Shown in pieces: positions 8,603 to 17,503 of a stretch of 64,000 nucleotides of DNA. This DNA is from Deltaproteobacteria bacterium RIFCSPLOWO2_12_FULL_60_19 (GTDB lineage Bacteria; Desulfobacterota; Binatia; UBA9968). A program made the translations under genes and the position numbers. The stretch is taken from assembly GCA_001798595.1 (NCBI GenBank), contig MGSS01000057.1:62001-126000 (forward strand), in the 5' to 3' direction. The first letter of the stretch is position 1, and each line of letters starts with the position of its first letter. The notes under the pieces were generated by a model. The model was not told where the DNA came from and ran no database searches. It saw only the letters and a list, made by a program, of their open reading frames with translations.

Positions 8603-9358
8603 TTAACGCCAGGTCTCCTGGTTTTTGTATCTGCGGTAGATGCCGTCATAGAAGCTCGTCATCATCTGGACGGAGACGCGCGCGCAATACTCCAGCGGCC
8701 ATCCGGCGCGCTCGTTGCCGTAGCCGTCTTCGAGCGCCTTCTCCAGAATCCGCTGGTTGGTGCCGCCGTGCTCTTCGCTGAGATCGGCCTCCTCGTGAAT
8801 CTTGAAGTATGCCATGTCTTCCTTCGACAAGCCGTACTTGGGCAGCGCCTGGCGGTAATCCTGCGCGATATATCCGAAGATCTCCTCTTCCAGATGAATC
8901 GCGTAGCACTCCGCCAGCGGCACGTCGATCCAGGAACGCACGAAAAAATCCACCAGGCCGCGCGCTTCGGGAATCAGCTCCGCCTCGATCATCTCCCGCG
9001 GCTCGAGTCCCAAGGCTTTCCCCAGCTTCAGCAACACTCGGGCGTGGCCGCCGAGGCCCGGCGTGGTGAATTCTTCGCCGATCTTCTGGGCGATCATGTC
9101 CTCCAGTTCGGGATGTCTTTTGAAAAAGCCGACGAACTGATGATAGACCGTAGCCATGCCGGTGTTGACTTCGACGGCGAAGGCGTGCCAGTTCTTAATC
9201 CAGAACTTCAGATGGTCGCGCTCGAGCTTTCCGGCCCGGAGATCCACGAAGTAGGGGTGATTGCGGATCTCCTTCTCGTAGGTATCCAGGACGATTTTCC
9301 TGAGCGCGGCGACTTTTGCTTTTGCTTCTTGGGGGGTCATTTTGATATGTTCAGCCAT
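8603..9358 (-). CDS. TenA/PqqC-like (heme-oxygenase-fold) iron-containing enzyme
   Basis: 251 residues, all-helical. The family is recognised from HPYFVDLRAGKLERDHLKFWIKNW-type N-terminal helices, HLEEEIFGYIAQDY in the middle and KIHEEADLSEEHGG near residue 205. The Glu-rich and HxxxD...H elements are candidate iron ligands as in heme-oxygenase-like diiron oxidases, or a cofactor site as in PqqC. The first gene of the operon running into the bicupin and LLM genes. Two divergent relatives lie at 25474 and 26311 in this window. Reaction unknown; oxidative decarboxylation or N-oxygenation are known in the superfamily. Confidence 0.78.
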   Translation of the reverse strand: MAEHIKMTPQEAKAKVAALRKIVLDTYEKEIRNHPYFVDLRAGKLERDHLKFWIKNWHAFAVEVNTGMATVYHQFVGFFKRHPELEDMIAQKIGEEFTTPGLGGHARVLLKLGKALGLEPREMIEAELIPEARGLVDFFVRSWIDVPLAECYAIHLEEEIFGYIAQDYRQALPKYGLSKEDMAYFKIHEEADLSEEHGGTNQRILEKALEDGYGNERAGWPLEYCARVSVQMMTSFYDGIYRRYKNQETWR

Positions 9359-9398
9359 CGTCAGTCCTTTCCAGCGAATGTGGATTGATAGTTATCCA

Positions 9399-10361
9399 AT
9401 GCGACTCGGGTTGTCAACGCTGTTTTCGATTCTGCTCGCGCAGGTTTCGGCTTTTGGTCAGATTGCCGAGAAGGCGATCATCGCGCACAACAGCGACAGC
9501 ATCAGCATCGCGCCGCTGCTCTACGGGATCGAGAGGGGGTTCTATCGCAGAGAAGGGGTCGATCTGGAATTTCGCATGCTGCGGACCGACCTTGCCACCG
9601 CCGCGATCGTCAGCACGAGGGAAGTCGACTACATGTACTCCGCCGGCACTGCTTTTCGCGCCGCCGTGCGGGGGCTGCCGCTCAAAATCGTCGCCTACAG
9701 CTTCAAGGACATCCTCTTTTATCTGATGACCCAGCCGTCGATTCAATCGGGAAAAGATCTCAAGGGCAAGAAGGTCGCCGTGAGCCTGCCGACGGACACG
9801 GGAGGCCTTGCCGCGAAGGCGTCGATCAGGGCGCTCGGCCTCGATCCGGATCGGGACGTGGTTTACATCGCCATCGGCGCGGCCTCGGTCCGTCTGGCGG
9901 CAATGAAGGCGGGTTCCGTGGAGGCTTCGATCATGCCGGTCCCGTGGAATATAAGGATGAAGCAGGAGGGCTTCAGGGAATTGGTTTTCGCCGGAAACCA
10001 TCTGAAGCAGCCGCTTACCGGCATCGTTACCAGCGGGGAGAAGATCGAAAAGAACCCCCAGCAGGTGCGGCGGGTGCTGCGCGGTTTCCTGCGCTCGATG
10101 AGGGCATTCAAACAGGAGCGGAAAGAGGCAACGGACTTCATCGGCAAGCGGTTCAACCTGGAGCCGCAGGTCGCGGAAGAGGTTTATAAGATCGTCCTGC
10201 AGACGCTGAGCGAAGACGGCACCGTGAACCAGGAGGTGCTGCAAAACTTTCTTGAGCTGGTGAAGAAAGAGACGGGAGTCAAGAAGCCGATCGCTCTGCC
10301 GGAGATCGTGGACTATCGGCTGCTTAGAGAAGTGGCGAAGGAGTTAGACACAAAGGGATGA
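9399..10361 (+). CDS. NMT1-type ABC substrate-binding protein
   Basis: 320 residues. The start at 9399 gives a compact signal peptide (MRLGLSTLFSILLAQVSAFG); an in-frame upstream start would overlap the divergent gene at 9358. The mature part has the NMT1/SsuA-type signature: HNSDSISIAPLLYGIERGFY, then REGVDLEFRML, SGKDLKGKKVAVS and MPVPWNIRMKQEGF. It is a tandem duplicate of the gene beginning at 10372, with which it shares the same blocks throughout. No ABC membrane components are adjacent. Confidence 0.87.
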   Translation: MRLGLSTLFSILLAQVSAFGQIAEKAIIAHNSDSISIAPLLYGIERGFYRREGVDLEFRMLRTDLATAAIVSTREVDYMYSAGTAFRAAVRGLPLKIVAYSFKDILFYLMTQPSIQSGKDLKGKKVAVSLPTDTGGLAAKASIRALGLDPDRDVVYIAIGAASVRLAAMKAGSVEASIMPVPWNIRMKQEGFRELVFAGNHLKQPLTGIVTSGEKIEKNPQQVRRVLRGFLRSMRAFKQERKEATDFIGKRFNLEPQVAEEVYKIVLQTLSEDGTVNQEVLQNFLELVKKETGVKKPIALPEIVDYRLLREVAKELDTKG

Positions 10362-10371
10362 GGGATAAGAG

Positions 10372-11340
10372 ATGAAAAGAAAACTCTTAAGGTCTTTCGT
10401 GATAAGCGTGTTGGTCTTAGCCGCAGCGGGCGATTGTTGGGCGCAGCGGCTGGATAAGGCGCTGCTGACGCATTCGAGCGAGAGCATCAGCATCACGCCG
10501 CTCATCTACGGCATCGAGAAGGGGTTCTACCGCAACGAGGGAGTCGATCTTCAGTTTCGCATCCTGCGCGGCGACCTGGCGATCGCGGCGATGGTGAACA
10601 GCAGAGAGGTCGATTACATCTACGGCGCGGGGACGGCCTTCCTCGCCGCGCTGCGCGGCGCGCCGGTTAAGATACTGTCGCACGATTTCAAGAGCGTGCT
10701 CTTTTATCTGATGGCGCAGCCGAACATCCAGTCGGGCAAAGACTTGAAAGGAAAGAAAGTCGCCGTCAGCTCTCTCGGCGGCACCGGCGCGGCTTCGGCG
10801 CGAGCGTCGATCAAGGCGCTCGGTCTCGATCCGGACAAAGACGTGACTTACATCGTTATCGGCGCGGCGTCGATTCGGATGGCCGCGATGGAGTCCCGTT
10901 CGATCGAGGCGGCGATCATGCCGGTGCCCTGGAACTTCCGCATGAAGCAAAAAGGCTTCAAGGATTTGATTTTTGCCGGCAGCGTCATGTCGCAGCCTCT
11001 CACGGGGATCGCCACGACGCGGGAGAAGATCGAGAAGAATCCCGATCAGGTAAAACGAATGCTGCGAGGCTTTCTTCGCTCTCTGCGGGCGGTCAAGCAG
11101 GAAACGAAGGACGTGACGGAGTTTATCGCGCGCAGGTTCAGCTTGGATGCGGCCACGGCGGAAGAGACGCACAAAGTCGTTTTGCAAACGTTGAGCGAGG
11201 ACGGCACCGTCAGCGCGCAGGCGCTTCAGGATTTGCTGGAGCAGTCAAAACGCGAAGCCGGCGTGACCCGAGAGATCAACGTCAACGATATCGTGGATTA
11301 CCGGATGCTGAGGGAAGTGGCGAAGGAAGGGATCAAGTGA
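10372..11340 (+). CDS. NMT1-type ABC substrate-binding protein, tandem paralogue
   Basis: 322 residues with a signal peptide (MKRKLLRSFVISVLVLAAAG and an AQ cleavage region). It is clearly homologous along its whole length to the preceding gene: SESISITPLIYGIEKGFY, NEGVDLQFRIL, SGKDLKGKKVAVS and MPVPWNFRMKQKGF. The 10-base gap between the two genes contains a GAG-rich ribosome-binding site, so they form one unit. Conservation is weakest in the N-terminal leader and the loop after the KVAVS segment, as expected for paralogues with different ligands. Confidence 0.87.
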   Translation: MKRKLLRSFVISVLVLAAAGDCWAQRLDKALLTHSSESISITPLIYGIEKGFYRNEGVDLQFRILRGDLAIAAMVNSREVDYIYGAGTAFLAALRGAPVKILSHDFKSVLFYLMAQPNIQSGKDLKGKKVAVSSLGGTGAASARASIKALGLDPDKDVTYIVIGAASIRMAAMESRSIEAAIMPVPWNFRMKQKGFKDLIFAGSVMSQPLTGIATTREKIEKNPDQVKRMLRGFLRSLRAVKQETKDVTEFIARRFSLDAATAEETHKVVLQTLSEDGTVSAQALQDLLEQSKREAGVTREINVNDIVDYRMLREVAKEGIK

Positions 11341-11380
11341 GATGGGGCGAGTGTCAAGTGTACGGAGACAGCGAAACAAC

Positions 11381-12349
11381 ATGAAGAGAGAAATCATCGT
11401 CCTTACGCTTTGCGCCATGCTCTTTGCGCTTTGCTATCCTGTTGAGGCGCAGCAGGCGAAAAAGGTTCCGCAAATAGGGTATCTATTTACCGGTTTGTTG
11501 CCTCCGAAAGAATTCCTGCGAGCACTGCGCGAGCTCGGCTATATTGAGGGAAAAAACATCGCTGTCGAATTCCGCGCCGCTGAAGGAAGAGAGGAACGGC
11601 TCCCCGCCCTCGCAGCCGAGCTGGTGAAGCTCAACGTTGCCGTCATCGTTGCCCCTGGTACAGCACCGGCTCAAGCTGCCAGGCAAGCAACCAAAACGAT
11701 CCCCATTGTTTACACGGGTGGCGCTGATCCTGTCGCCGTCGGGCTCGTCGCCAGTCTCGCCCGGCCGGGAGGGAACGTGACGGGGATAAGCAGCCTGTCG
11801 CGGGAATTGACCGGAAAACGGCTGGAGCTATTAAAGGAAGCCTTTCCCAAGGTCTCGGCGGTGGCTGTCCTCACAAGAGGCGTGAATCCGGTTACTACAG
11901 ACCTGCTTAAAGATATGGAGGCGGCGGCCAAGGCGTTGCGGCTGCAGCTTCTAATCCTGGAGGTGCGAGGTCCCGACGATTTTGACAAAGCATTCTCAGC
12001 CATCAATAAGGAGCGGGCCGGAGCGCTCGTCGAGCTTCCGAGCCCGTTGTTCCATAGCAACCGAAAGCGGATCGTGGAGTTCGCGGCAAAGAGCCGCCTG
12101 CCGTCGATATTCCACTCGAGGGATTTTGTCGATGCCGGTGGTCTCATGTGCTATGGAGGGAACAACGCCGACCTGTTACGCCGTGTCGCATACTATGTCG
12201 ATAGAATCCTCAAAGGCGCGAAGCCCGTCGATCTGCCGGTCGAGCAGCCGATGAAGTTTGAGATGATTATTAATCTCAAAACCGCGAAGCAGATCGGGCT
12301 CACCATTCCGCCCAACGTGCTGGCGAGGGCGGATAAGGTGATTAAATGA
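11381..12349 (+). CDS. ABC substrate-binding protein, PF04392 (TrpX-like) family
   Basis: 322 residues. The start at 11381 yields a clean signal peptide (MKREIIVLTLCAMLFALCYP, cleaved after VEAQQ). The mature chain follows the PF04392 family: VPQIGYLFTG, FLRALRELGYIEGKNIAVEFR, IPIVYTGGADPVAVGLVASL, ARPGGNVTG, GKRLELLKEAFP, and the C-terminal LPVEQPMKFEMIINLKTAKQ followed by IGLTIPPNVLARADKVI. This family normally pairs with a simple ABC permease and ATPase; none is present here. Two further paralogues lie at 18055 and 19079, with almost identical C-termini. Confidence 0.87.
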   Translation: MKREIIVLTLCAMLFALCYPVEAQQAKKVPQIGYLFTGLLPPKEFLRALRELGYIEGKNIAVEFRAAEGREERLPALAAELVKLNVAVIVAPGTAPAQAARQATKTIPIVYTGGADPVAVGLVASLARPGGNVTGISSLSRELTGKRLELLKEAFPKVSAVAVLTRGVNPVTTDLLKDMEAAAKALRLQLLILEVRGPDDFDKAFSAINKERAGALVELPSPLFHSNRKRIVEFAAKSRLPSIFHSRDFVDAGGLMCYGGNNADLLRRVAYYVDRILKGAKPVDLPVEQPMKFEMIINLKTAKQIGLTIPPNVLARADKVIK

Positions 12350-12417
12350 TTTTGAGAGTAGAAGGTCGGGTGAGGCTGCTGAGAGGTGCGAAGGTGCGGC
12401 AAAACAGACGCCTACCA

Positions 12418-12516
12418 CTAGGAGCGACGCTTGAGACCTTTATCAAACAGGATGATGAACAGACCGACCAACGCAATAATGCCGAGAACGATAAAGGCGG
12501 CAGTCCAAGGGTTCAC
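12418..12516 (-). CDS. 32-residue single-helix membrane protein
   Basis: A very short gene starting with GTG at 12516 and overlapping the stop of the upstream small gene by four bases (GTGA). GGGAGG lies just upstream inside that gene. The peptide is MNPWTAAFIVLGIIALVGLF followed by a further hydrophobic stretch and a basic tail DKGLKRRS. It would be a single membrane span with positive charges at the C-terminal side. The coupling to the neighbouring membrane protein gene makes it more credible than its length alone. Confidence 0.55.
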   Translation of the reverse strand: MNPWTAAFIVLGIIALVGLFIILFDKGLKRRS

Positions 12517-12719
12517 TTCGACACCTCCCTCCCGTCAAGGAAATGGCCCATAAAACCCAACAGCAATCCTATAGCAATGCCGAGGAGAAGTCCAGATGAG
12601 CTAAAGCTCTCGGGCTTTGCGAATGGGCCGATGACGAGAAGAGTAAAGGCGACCTTCGCCATGTCCCAGAAGAACTTTGCCAGGTTGTCTTTCTGCTTCT
12701 CAGCGCGGATGATCCTCAT
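12513..12719 (-). CDS. Small two-helix membrane protein (DUF6722-like)
   Basis: 68 residues. The N-terminal part is basic and amphipathic (MRIIRAEKQKDNLAKFFWDM) and is followed by two hydrophobic helices, AKVAFTLLVIGPFA and SSSGLLLGIAIGLLLGFMGH. The pattern resembles small conserved membrane proteins called DUF6722 (from memory, low certainty). It is antisense to weak plus-strand reading frames in the 530-base gap between two plus-strand genes, and is coupled to a 32-residue gene downstream. Function unknown. Confidence 0.6.
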   Translation of the reverse strand: MRIIRAEKQKDNLAKFFWDMAKVAFTLLVIGPFAKPESFSSSGLLLGIAIGLLLGFMGHFLDGREVSK

Positions 12720-12880
12720 ACCGGGCTTTCCAAAGGGCCATGTTAATACACTACGTCAATGGCGTCAATTGAAATTTCTGGCGAGAAGCTTTTGGCTGCC
12801 TTGGCTCGGAAATCTAAAACCTCTATTGAGCGAAGGCGAAGTGTCCAAAATCTAAGGGAAGGTCGGGGGAAAAGGGCAGG

Positions 12881-15184
12881 ATGCAATCACCCATCGGGCA
12901 GAGCATCGAGAGAATCGACGGTAGGGACAAAGTAACCGGCGCGGGGGTTTATGCCGGCGACATGAAGCTGCCGGGGATGGCCTATGCGAAAGTCCTTCGC
13001 AGCCCGCTGCCGCACGCAAGGATCAGGCGGATCGACGCGCGGAAGGCCGAGGCGCTTCCCGGCGTCTTCGCGGTCCTGACGCGCGATAGTCTAAAGGTTG
13101 CCGCGCCGCTCTACGGCGCTTACGTGAAGGACCAGCCGGTCGTCGCCTTGGAGAAAGTGCGCTACGTCGGGGACATCGTGGCCGCGGTGGCGGCGACGAG
13201 CGAGGAGATCGCGCGCGAGGCGCTCGAGGCGATCGAAGTGGATTACGAAGAGCTGTCGGCCGTTTGGACCGTTGACGAAGCGCTGCGCGAGGGAGCGCCG
13301 CTGGTTCACGAGCGCCTCGAAGGGCGGAAGGAGCCCGATTTCGGCCGAGGCGCGACGCACATCGTTCATGACAAAAGCAACATCTGTTTTCACTTCCGCT
13401 ACGAGCGGGGGAATCTCGACGAGGGATTTCGCGCCGCCGATCATGTGTTCGAGGACAGTTTCGAGTTTCCCAGCGCGCAGCACTATCCGATGGAGCCGCA
13501 CGTCAGCCTCACGCGATTCGACGGCGATAGCCTGACGGTCTGGAGCTCGACTCAATCGCCGTTTCCGCTGCGCCAGGAGCTGGCGCGAATTTTCGGAATG
13601 CCGCTCAGCCGCGTTCGCGTGATCGTGCCGTACGTGGGCGGGGGCTACGGCTCGAAGAGCGGCGTTAAGACCGAAGGCATTGCCGCCGCGCTCTCGCGGA
13701 TGGCGGGCCGGCCGGTGCGCATCGCGTTCAGCTCGGAGGAGACCTTCAGGACGCTCTGCCAGCCGCGCGCGCGTCTCACTATCAAAACCGGCGTTAAGAA
13801 AGACGGAACTTTTCTCGCGCGGCGCTGCGAGGTCTATCTTAACGGCGGGGCCTACGCGAACTCCGGCCCTTCGGTGACGGAAAAGGCGGGCTACCGCGCG
13901 GGGGGCCCGTACCGCATCCCGAATCTGCTCACCGACGCTTACTATGTTTATACTAATACCGTTCCGGGCGGCGCGTTCCGTGGCTTCGGCGGACCGCAGG
14001 CGGCTTATGCCTACGACGCGCACCTGGACATGATCGCGCGCCGGATGAAGCTCGATCCGCTGGAGCTTAGGGTCAAGAACCTGCTCAGACGCGGCGAGGA
14101 ATTCTCGCCGGGCGACACGCCGATCGACTGTGATCTCACGGGGGCGCTCAGGAAAGTCGCGGAGGAAATCGAATGGGAAACAAAAGATAGTTCAAGGGTT
14201 CAAGAGTTCAAGGGTTCAAGAATTAAGAGGGGGAAGGGGATCGCGGCGGCGGTGAAAGACGGAGGCGGAACGAACAAGGCGGCGCACGCGATGGTGAAGA
14301 TTTTGAACGACGGCAGCGTGCTTTTGTCCGTAGGTTCCGTCGAGATCGGCCAGGGGATGCGGACCGCTTTTCTTCAATTGGTCGCGGAGGAGCTGTCCGT
14401 TCCCGCCGAGCAGGTCCACGTCGCGGAATTGGACACGGACTACACGCCGTTCGATAAAGGGACCAACGCGAGCAGCGCCACTTCGGTGATGGGGCTGGCG
14501 GTGCAGAAGGCGGCGCGCGACGCGCGCGCGCAACTGCTCGACGCGGCGGCCTCGGCGTTCGGCGCTTCAAGCGCGAAGCTCCAGGACGGAAAAGTGATCG
14601 TCGGTGAAAAGGCGCTCACGCTGCGCGAGGCGATGCGCCGCTGCTTCGGCGAGGCGGAGGGCGACATCGTCGGGCGGGGCTATTTCAAAGTCCCGCGCAA
14701 CGATCAGGTTCCGCTCGGATATCCCTCGCCGTTTTGGGAGGTCGGCTTCGGCGGCGCCGAGGTCGAGGTCGACGAAGAGACGGGCGAGGTGAGGATCGTC
14801 AAATATGTTTCCGTCACGGACGCCGGCAAGATGATCCATCCTCTCCAATGCCACGGGCAGGACGAAGGCGCCGCCGTTTTCGGCATCGGCCAGGCGCTGT
14901 TCGAGGATCTCATCTATCAGGACGGCGAGCTGCTGAACGGCAATCTCGTGGACTATCAGGTTCCGAGATTCAGCCATCTTCCCGAGACGTTTAAGACTAT
15001 CGTTCTCGAAGAAGGAGGCGGGTTGGGGCCGTATGGCGTGAAGGGAATGGGCGAGGGCGGGATTCTCGCCGTGGCGCCGGCGATCTGCAACGCGGTTTAT
15101 GATGCAATCGGCGTCCGCATCCAGTCGGTGCCGTTAAAGCCCGGCGTTGTGTGGAAAGCGATCAAGGGAGTAAAAGGGGATTAG
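12881..15184 (+). CDS. Xanthine dehydrogenase family, molybdopterin-binding large subunit
   Basis: 767 residues forming the molybdenum-cofactor subunit of the CoxL/XdhA/aldehyde oxidoreductase family. The N-terminal aldehyde-oxidase hammerhead domain (IGQSIERIDGRDKVTGAGVY to about residue 115) is followed by the cofactor-binding domains. These carry the YVGGGYGSK loop (about 251), GGAFRGFGGPQ (about 364), EIGQGMRT (about 488) and the C-terminal VKGMGEGGILAVAPAI, where Glu725 is the general base of the family. Followed within 3 bases by a second large subunit and then a 2Fe-2S small subunit; no FAD subunit gene is present. An octamer repeat has been inserted into the coding region at 14190-14221. 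Substrate is likely an aldehyde, N-heterocycle or CoA-aromatic, not readable from sequence. Confidence 0.93.
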   Translation: MQSPIGQSIERIDGRDKVTGAGVYAGDMKLPGMAYAKVLRSPLPHARIRRIDARKAEALPGVFAVLTRDSLKVAAPLYGAYVKDQPVVALEKVRYVGDIVAAVAATSEEIAREALEAIEVDYEELSAVWTVDEALREGAPLVHERLEGRKEPDFGRGATHIVHDKSNICFHFRYERGNLDEGFRAADHVFEDSFEFPSAQHYPMEPHVSLTRFDGDSLTVWSSTQSPFPLRQELARIFGMPLSRVRVIVPYVGGGYGSKSGVKTEGIAAALSRMAGRPVRIAFSSEETFRTLCQPRARLTIKTGVKKDGTFLARRCEVYLNGGAYANSGPSVTEKAGYRAGGPYRIPNLLTDAYYVYTNTVPGGAFRGFGGPQAAYAYDAHLDMIARRMKLDPLELRVKNLLRRGEEFSPGDTPIDCDLTGALRKVAEEIEWETKDSSRVQEFKGSRIKRGKGIAAAVKDGGGTNKAAHAMVKILNDGSVLLSVGSVEIGQGMRTAFLQLVAEELSVPAEQVHVAELDTDYTPFDKGTNASSATSVMGLAVQKAARDARAQLLDAAASAFGASSAKLQDGKVIVGEKALTLREAMRRCFGEAEGDIVGRGYFKVPRNDQVPLGYPSPFWEVGFGGAEVEVDEETGEVRIVKYVSVTDAGKMIHPLQCHGQDEGAAVFGIGQALFEDLIYQDGELLNGNLVDYQVPRFSHLPETFKTIVLEEGGGLGPYGVKGMGEGGILAVAPAICNAVYDAIGVRIQSVPLKPGVVWKAIKGVKGD
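14190..14221 (+). repeat. Four tandem 8-base units inside a coding region
   Basis: Units GTTCAAGG, GTTCAAGA, GTTCAAGG, GTTCAAGA follow one another exactly, i.e. two copies of a 16-base repeat. They encode residues around SSRVQEFKGSRI of the first large subunit, at the boundary between two cofactor domains. Similar GTTCAA-type strings occur in the intergenic gap at 29094. Confidence 0.85.
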
Positions 15185-15187
15185 GGA

Positions 15188-17503
15188 TTGGGAATTAGGA
15201 ATTGGAGGGAAGCGAAAATCGAAAATCTAAAATCTAAAATCGAAAATCATGAAGAGTCTCCCCGGATCGACCTTCAGGATAAGGTTACCGGCGCGGCGAA
15301 ATATATCGACGATCTTCCCGATCTTCCGGGCATGACCTACGCCGCGACGCTGCTGAGTCCCTACTCGCATGCGCGCATCCGCGCAATCGATTCCTCAAAG
15401 GCGGAGCGGCTGCCGGGCGTGCTCGGCGTCGTGCACCGCGACCGGCTTGACGGCTTGAATCCGCTGTTGCCGGCTCACCGCCACGAGTTGTTCCAATTAA
15501 CCGCCGACCAGCCTTTCGTCGCAACCGACAAGGTCCGCTTCGACGGCGAGCTGGTCGCAGTCGTCGCGGCGGAAGACATGCGCACGGCGCTGCGCGCCGT
15601 AGAAATGATTGAAGTCGACTACGAGCCGCTGCCTCCGCTCTTCGACGCGACCGAAGCGCTCGCGCCCGGAGCGCCCATTCTGCACGAGAGCCGGGGAACG
15701 AACCTGCTGCTGGAAGACAAGCTGGAGTGGGGCGACGTGAAGCGGGGATTCAAAGAGGCGGATCGCGTCTTCGAAGAGGTCTACACCTCGCCAGCCATGT
15801 TTCACCATCCGATGGAGCCGATCGGCGGCTGCGTCGCGCAATTTGCCAACGACGAGATCAACCTCTGGGCGCCTACCAGCTCACCCTTCCGCGACACCGG
15901 CGAGATCGCCCACTTTTTCGGCCTCGACCCGGAGAAAGTGCGCGTCCGCGTCCCCTACGTCGGCGGCGGCTTCGGCTCCAAAGTCATCACCAGCGCCATC
16001 TTCGGCGCGCTGTTCCTGTCGCGGAAGATCCGGCGGCCCGTCCGGCTGGCGCCTTCCGCCCAAGAAAGTTTCCGGCAGAATTCCCGCCACGCCATGGTTT
16101 ACAAGGCGAAGATCGGCGTGAAATCCGACGGCGCGCTTGCGGCGCTGCAGGTCGATCTTGTCGTCGATACGGGCGCCTACACGACGGGCGGCGCAACGGT
16201 GACGCACAACGCCGCGATCTCGGCCTGGGGCTGCTACCGGATTCCGCACGTAAGCATTCATGCGCGCTGTGCCTACACCAACAAAGTTCCCGCCAGCCAC
16301 ACGCGCGCGACCGGCAAAGTCCAGACGACCTGGGGCATCGAATGCGCGATCGACAGCGTCGCGCGCCAGATGGGGATCGAGCCGCTGGAGTTTCGCAAAA
16401 AAAACGCGCTGCGCCGGGGAGAGTTCGTCGCCAAGGGAACTCCGGCGATGGACACGGATTATTCAGAATTGATGGCTGAGGCGACGGCGGCGATTCAGTG
16501 GAACGGCCGCTCGTCTTCGAGCGGCCTGCCCCGCGCCTCTCATTTTGCGCGCGGGAGAGGGATGGCGCTGAGCCTGCGTCACGGCTCTCAAGGCGGCGGC
16601 AGGGCGTATGCCATGGCGACCATCGACGCCCGCGGCGTCGTCAAGATTCATCACAACACGCCGGAAATCGGGCAAGGAACGCATAATTTAATCAGCGTAG
16701 TCGCCGCGAAGACGCTCGGCATTCCGCAAAGCGAGGTCCGGGTGGCGCAGCCCGACACGGCGATGCAGCTGCCGTTCGCCGGCGTGAGCGCGCAGCGGAC
16801 CACGATGCAGATGGGAAAAGCGGTCGAGAATGCCGGTGAGAATCTGAAGCAGGAGTTGATCCGGCTCGCTGCGCAAGCCAAAGGGGGAAAGCCGGAAGAG
16901 TGGCAGGTGGTGCAGGGGCGGTTGTGCCGCGCGGAGCGGAGCTTTACCTTCAGCGAGATCGTCCGCACGCTGGGCGGCAGCGCGGTGCTGAAAAGTATCG
17001 GCTCGCATAGCCCGCCGCCGACGGTGAGAGAATCGGCGTTTTCCGGCATGGACCATTGGGCGCCGAGCGCCGCGGCGGCCGAAATCGAGGTGGACTGCGA
17101 GACCGGCGAGCTGCGCGTGCTGCAATTTTCGGTCATCGCCGACGCCGGCAAGGCGATTCACTACGCCTCCGCCAAGGCGCAGGTCGAGGGCGGCGTGGTC
17201 ATGGGCTTCGGCCATGCGCTGTTCGAGGAGGTGGTCTATCAGGAGGGCCAGTTGCTGAACGGCCATACCGCCGAGTACCGCCTGCCGGTGATGGGGGATA
17301 TACCGGAGGCTCTCTATGCTTCGATGGTTGAAAACGAAGACGGCCCGGGGCCGTTCGGCTCGAAAGGAATGTCCCAGACTTCGATCGTGACGGTCGCCCC
17401 GGCGATCGGCAACGCGATCTACGACGCCATCGGCGTGCGGGTGAGAGATCTGCCGATCACGGCGGAAAAAATTCTGAGGGCGCTGGGCAAAATAGGAAAG
17501 TAG
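15188..17503 (+). CDS. Xanthine dehydrogenase family large subunit, active-site Glu replaced by Gln
   Basis: 771 codons from TTG at 15188. The family fold is clear from residue 26 on: RIDLQDKVTGAAKYIDDLPD, YVGGGFGSK, HTRATGKVQT, EIGQGTHN. The C-terminal motif is GSKGMSQTSIVTVAPAIGNA, in which Gln730 stands where the first large subunit and the family have Glu. The first 25 residues are encoded by an AT-rich intergenic repeat, so the real start is uncertain. An ATG at 15249 would give MKSLPRIDLQDK only if one extra C were present in the CCCC run at 15259. Either a one-base deletion or assembly error is present or a nonstandard start is used. Forms a tandem pair with the preceding gene; one of them may be a non-catalytic partner. 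Confidence 0.85.
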   Translation: MGIRNWREAKIENLKSKIENHEESPRIDLQDKVTGAAKYIDDLPDLPGMTYAATLLSPYSHARIRAIDSSKAERLPGVLGVVHRDRLDGLNPLLPAHRHELFQLTADQPFVATDKVRFDGELVAVVAAEDMRTALRAVEMIEVDYEPLPPLFDATEALAPGAPILHESRGTNLLLEDKLEWGDVKRGFKEADRVFEEVYTSPAMFHHPMEPIGGCVAQFANDEINLWAPTSSPFRDTGEIAHFFGLDPEKVRVRVPYVGGGFGSKVITSAIFGALFLSRKIRRPVRLAPSAQESFRQNSRHAMVYKAKIGVKSDGALAALQVDLVVDTGAYTTGGATVTHNAAISAWGCYRIPHVSIHARCAYTNKVPASHTRATGKVQTTWGIECAIDSVARQMGIEPLEFRKKNALRRGEFVAKGTPAMDTDYSELMAEATAAIQWNGRSSSSGLPRASHFARGRGMALSLRHGSQGGGRAYAMATIDARGVVKIHHNTPEIGQGTHNLISVVAAKTLGIPQSEVRVAQPDTAMQLPFAGVSAQRTTMQMGKAVENAGENLKQELIRLAAQAKGGKPEEWQVVQGRLCRAERSFTFSEIVRTLGGSAVLKSIGSHSPPPTVRESAFSGMDHWAPSAAAAEIEVDCETGELRVLQFSVIADAGKAIHYASAKAQVEGGVVMGFGHALFEEVVYQEGQLLNGHTAEYRLPVMGDIPEALYASMVENEDGPGPFGSKGMSQTSIVTVAPAIGNAIYDAIGVRVRDLPITAEKILRALGKIGK
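15214..15248 (+). repeat. AT-rich direct repeat (GAAAATC/TAAAATC units)
   Basis: Units of the type GAAAATC and CTAAAATC alternate directly before the second large-subunit gene. Related strings are at 19037-19070 (inverse orientation) and 19131-19158. All three lie at or just before gene starts and intrude into the N-terminal reading frames. Confidence 0.7.

Noticed and set aside
7474-8781. 435-codon plus-strand frame opposite the bicupin and LLM genes
   Set aside because: Both minus-strand genes have clear motifs and coupling; the plus frame is a shadow.
12346-12855. Plus-strand 169-codon frame after the binding protein at 11381
   Set aside because: No recognisable domain or ribosome-binding site; overlaps the previous gene stop and lies opposite a coupled pair of membrane-protein genes.
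15249-15335. Separate small gene starting at ATG 15249
   Set aside because: It runs into a stop after about 28 codons and its first residues make sense only as the displaced start of the large subunit.
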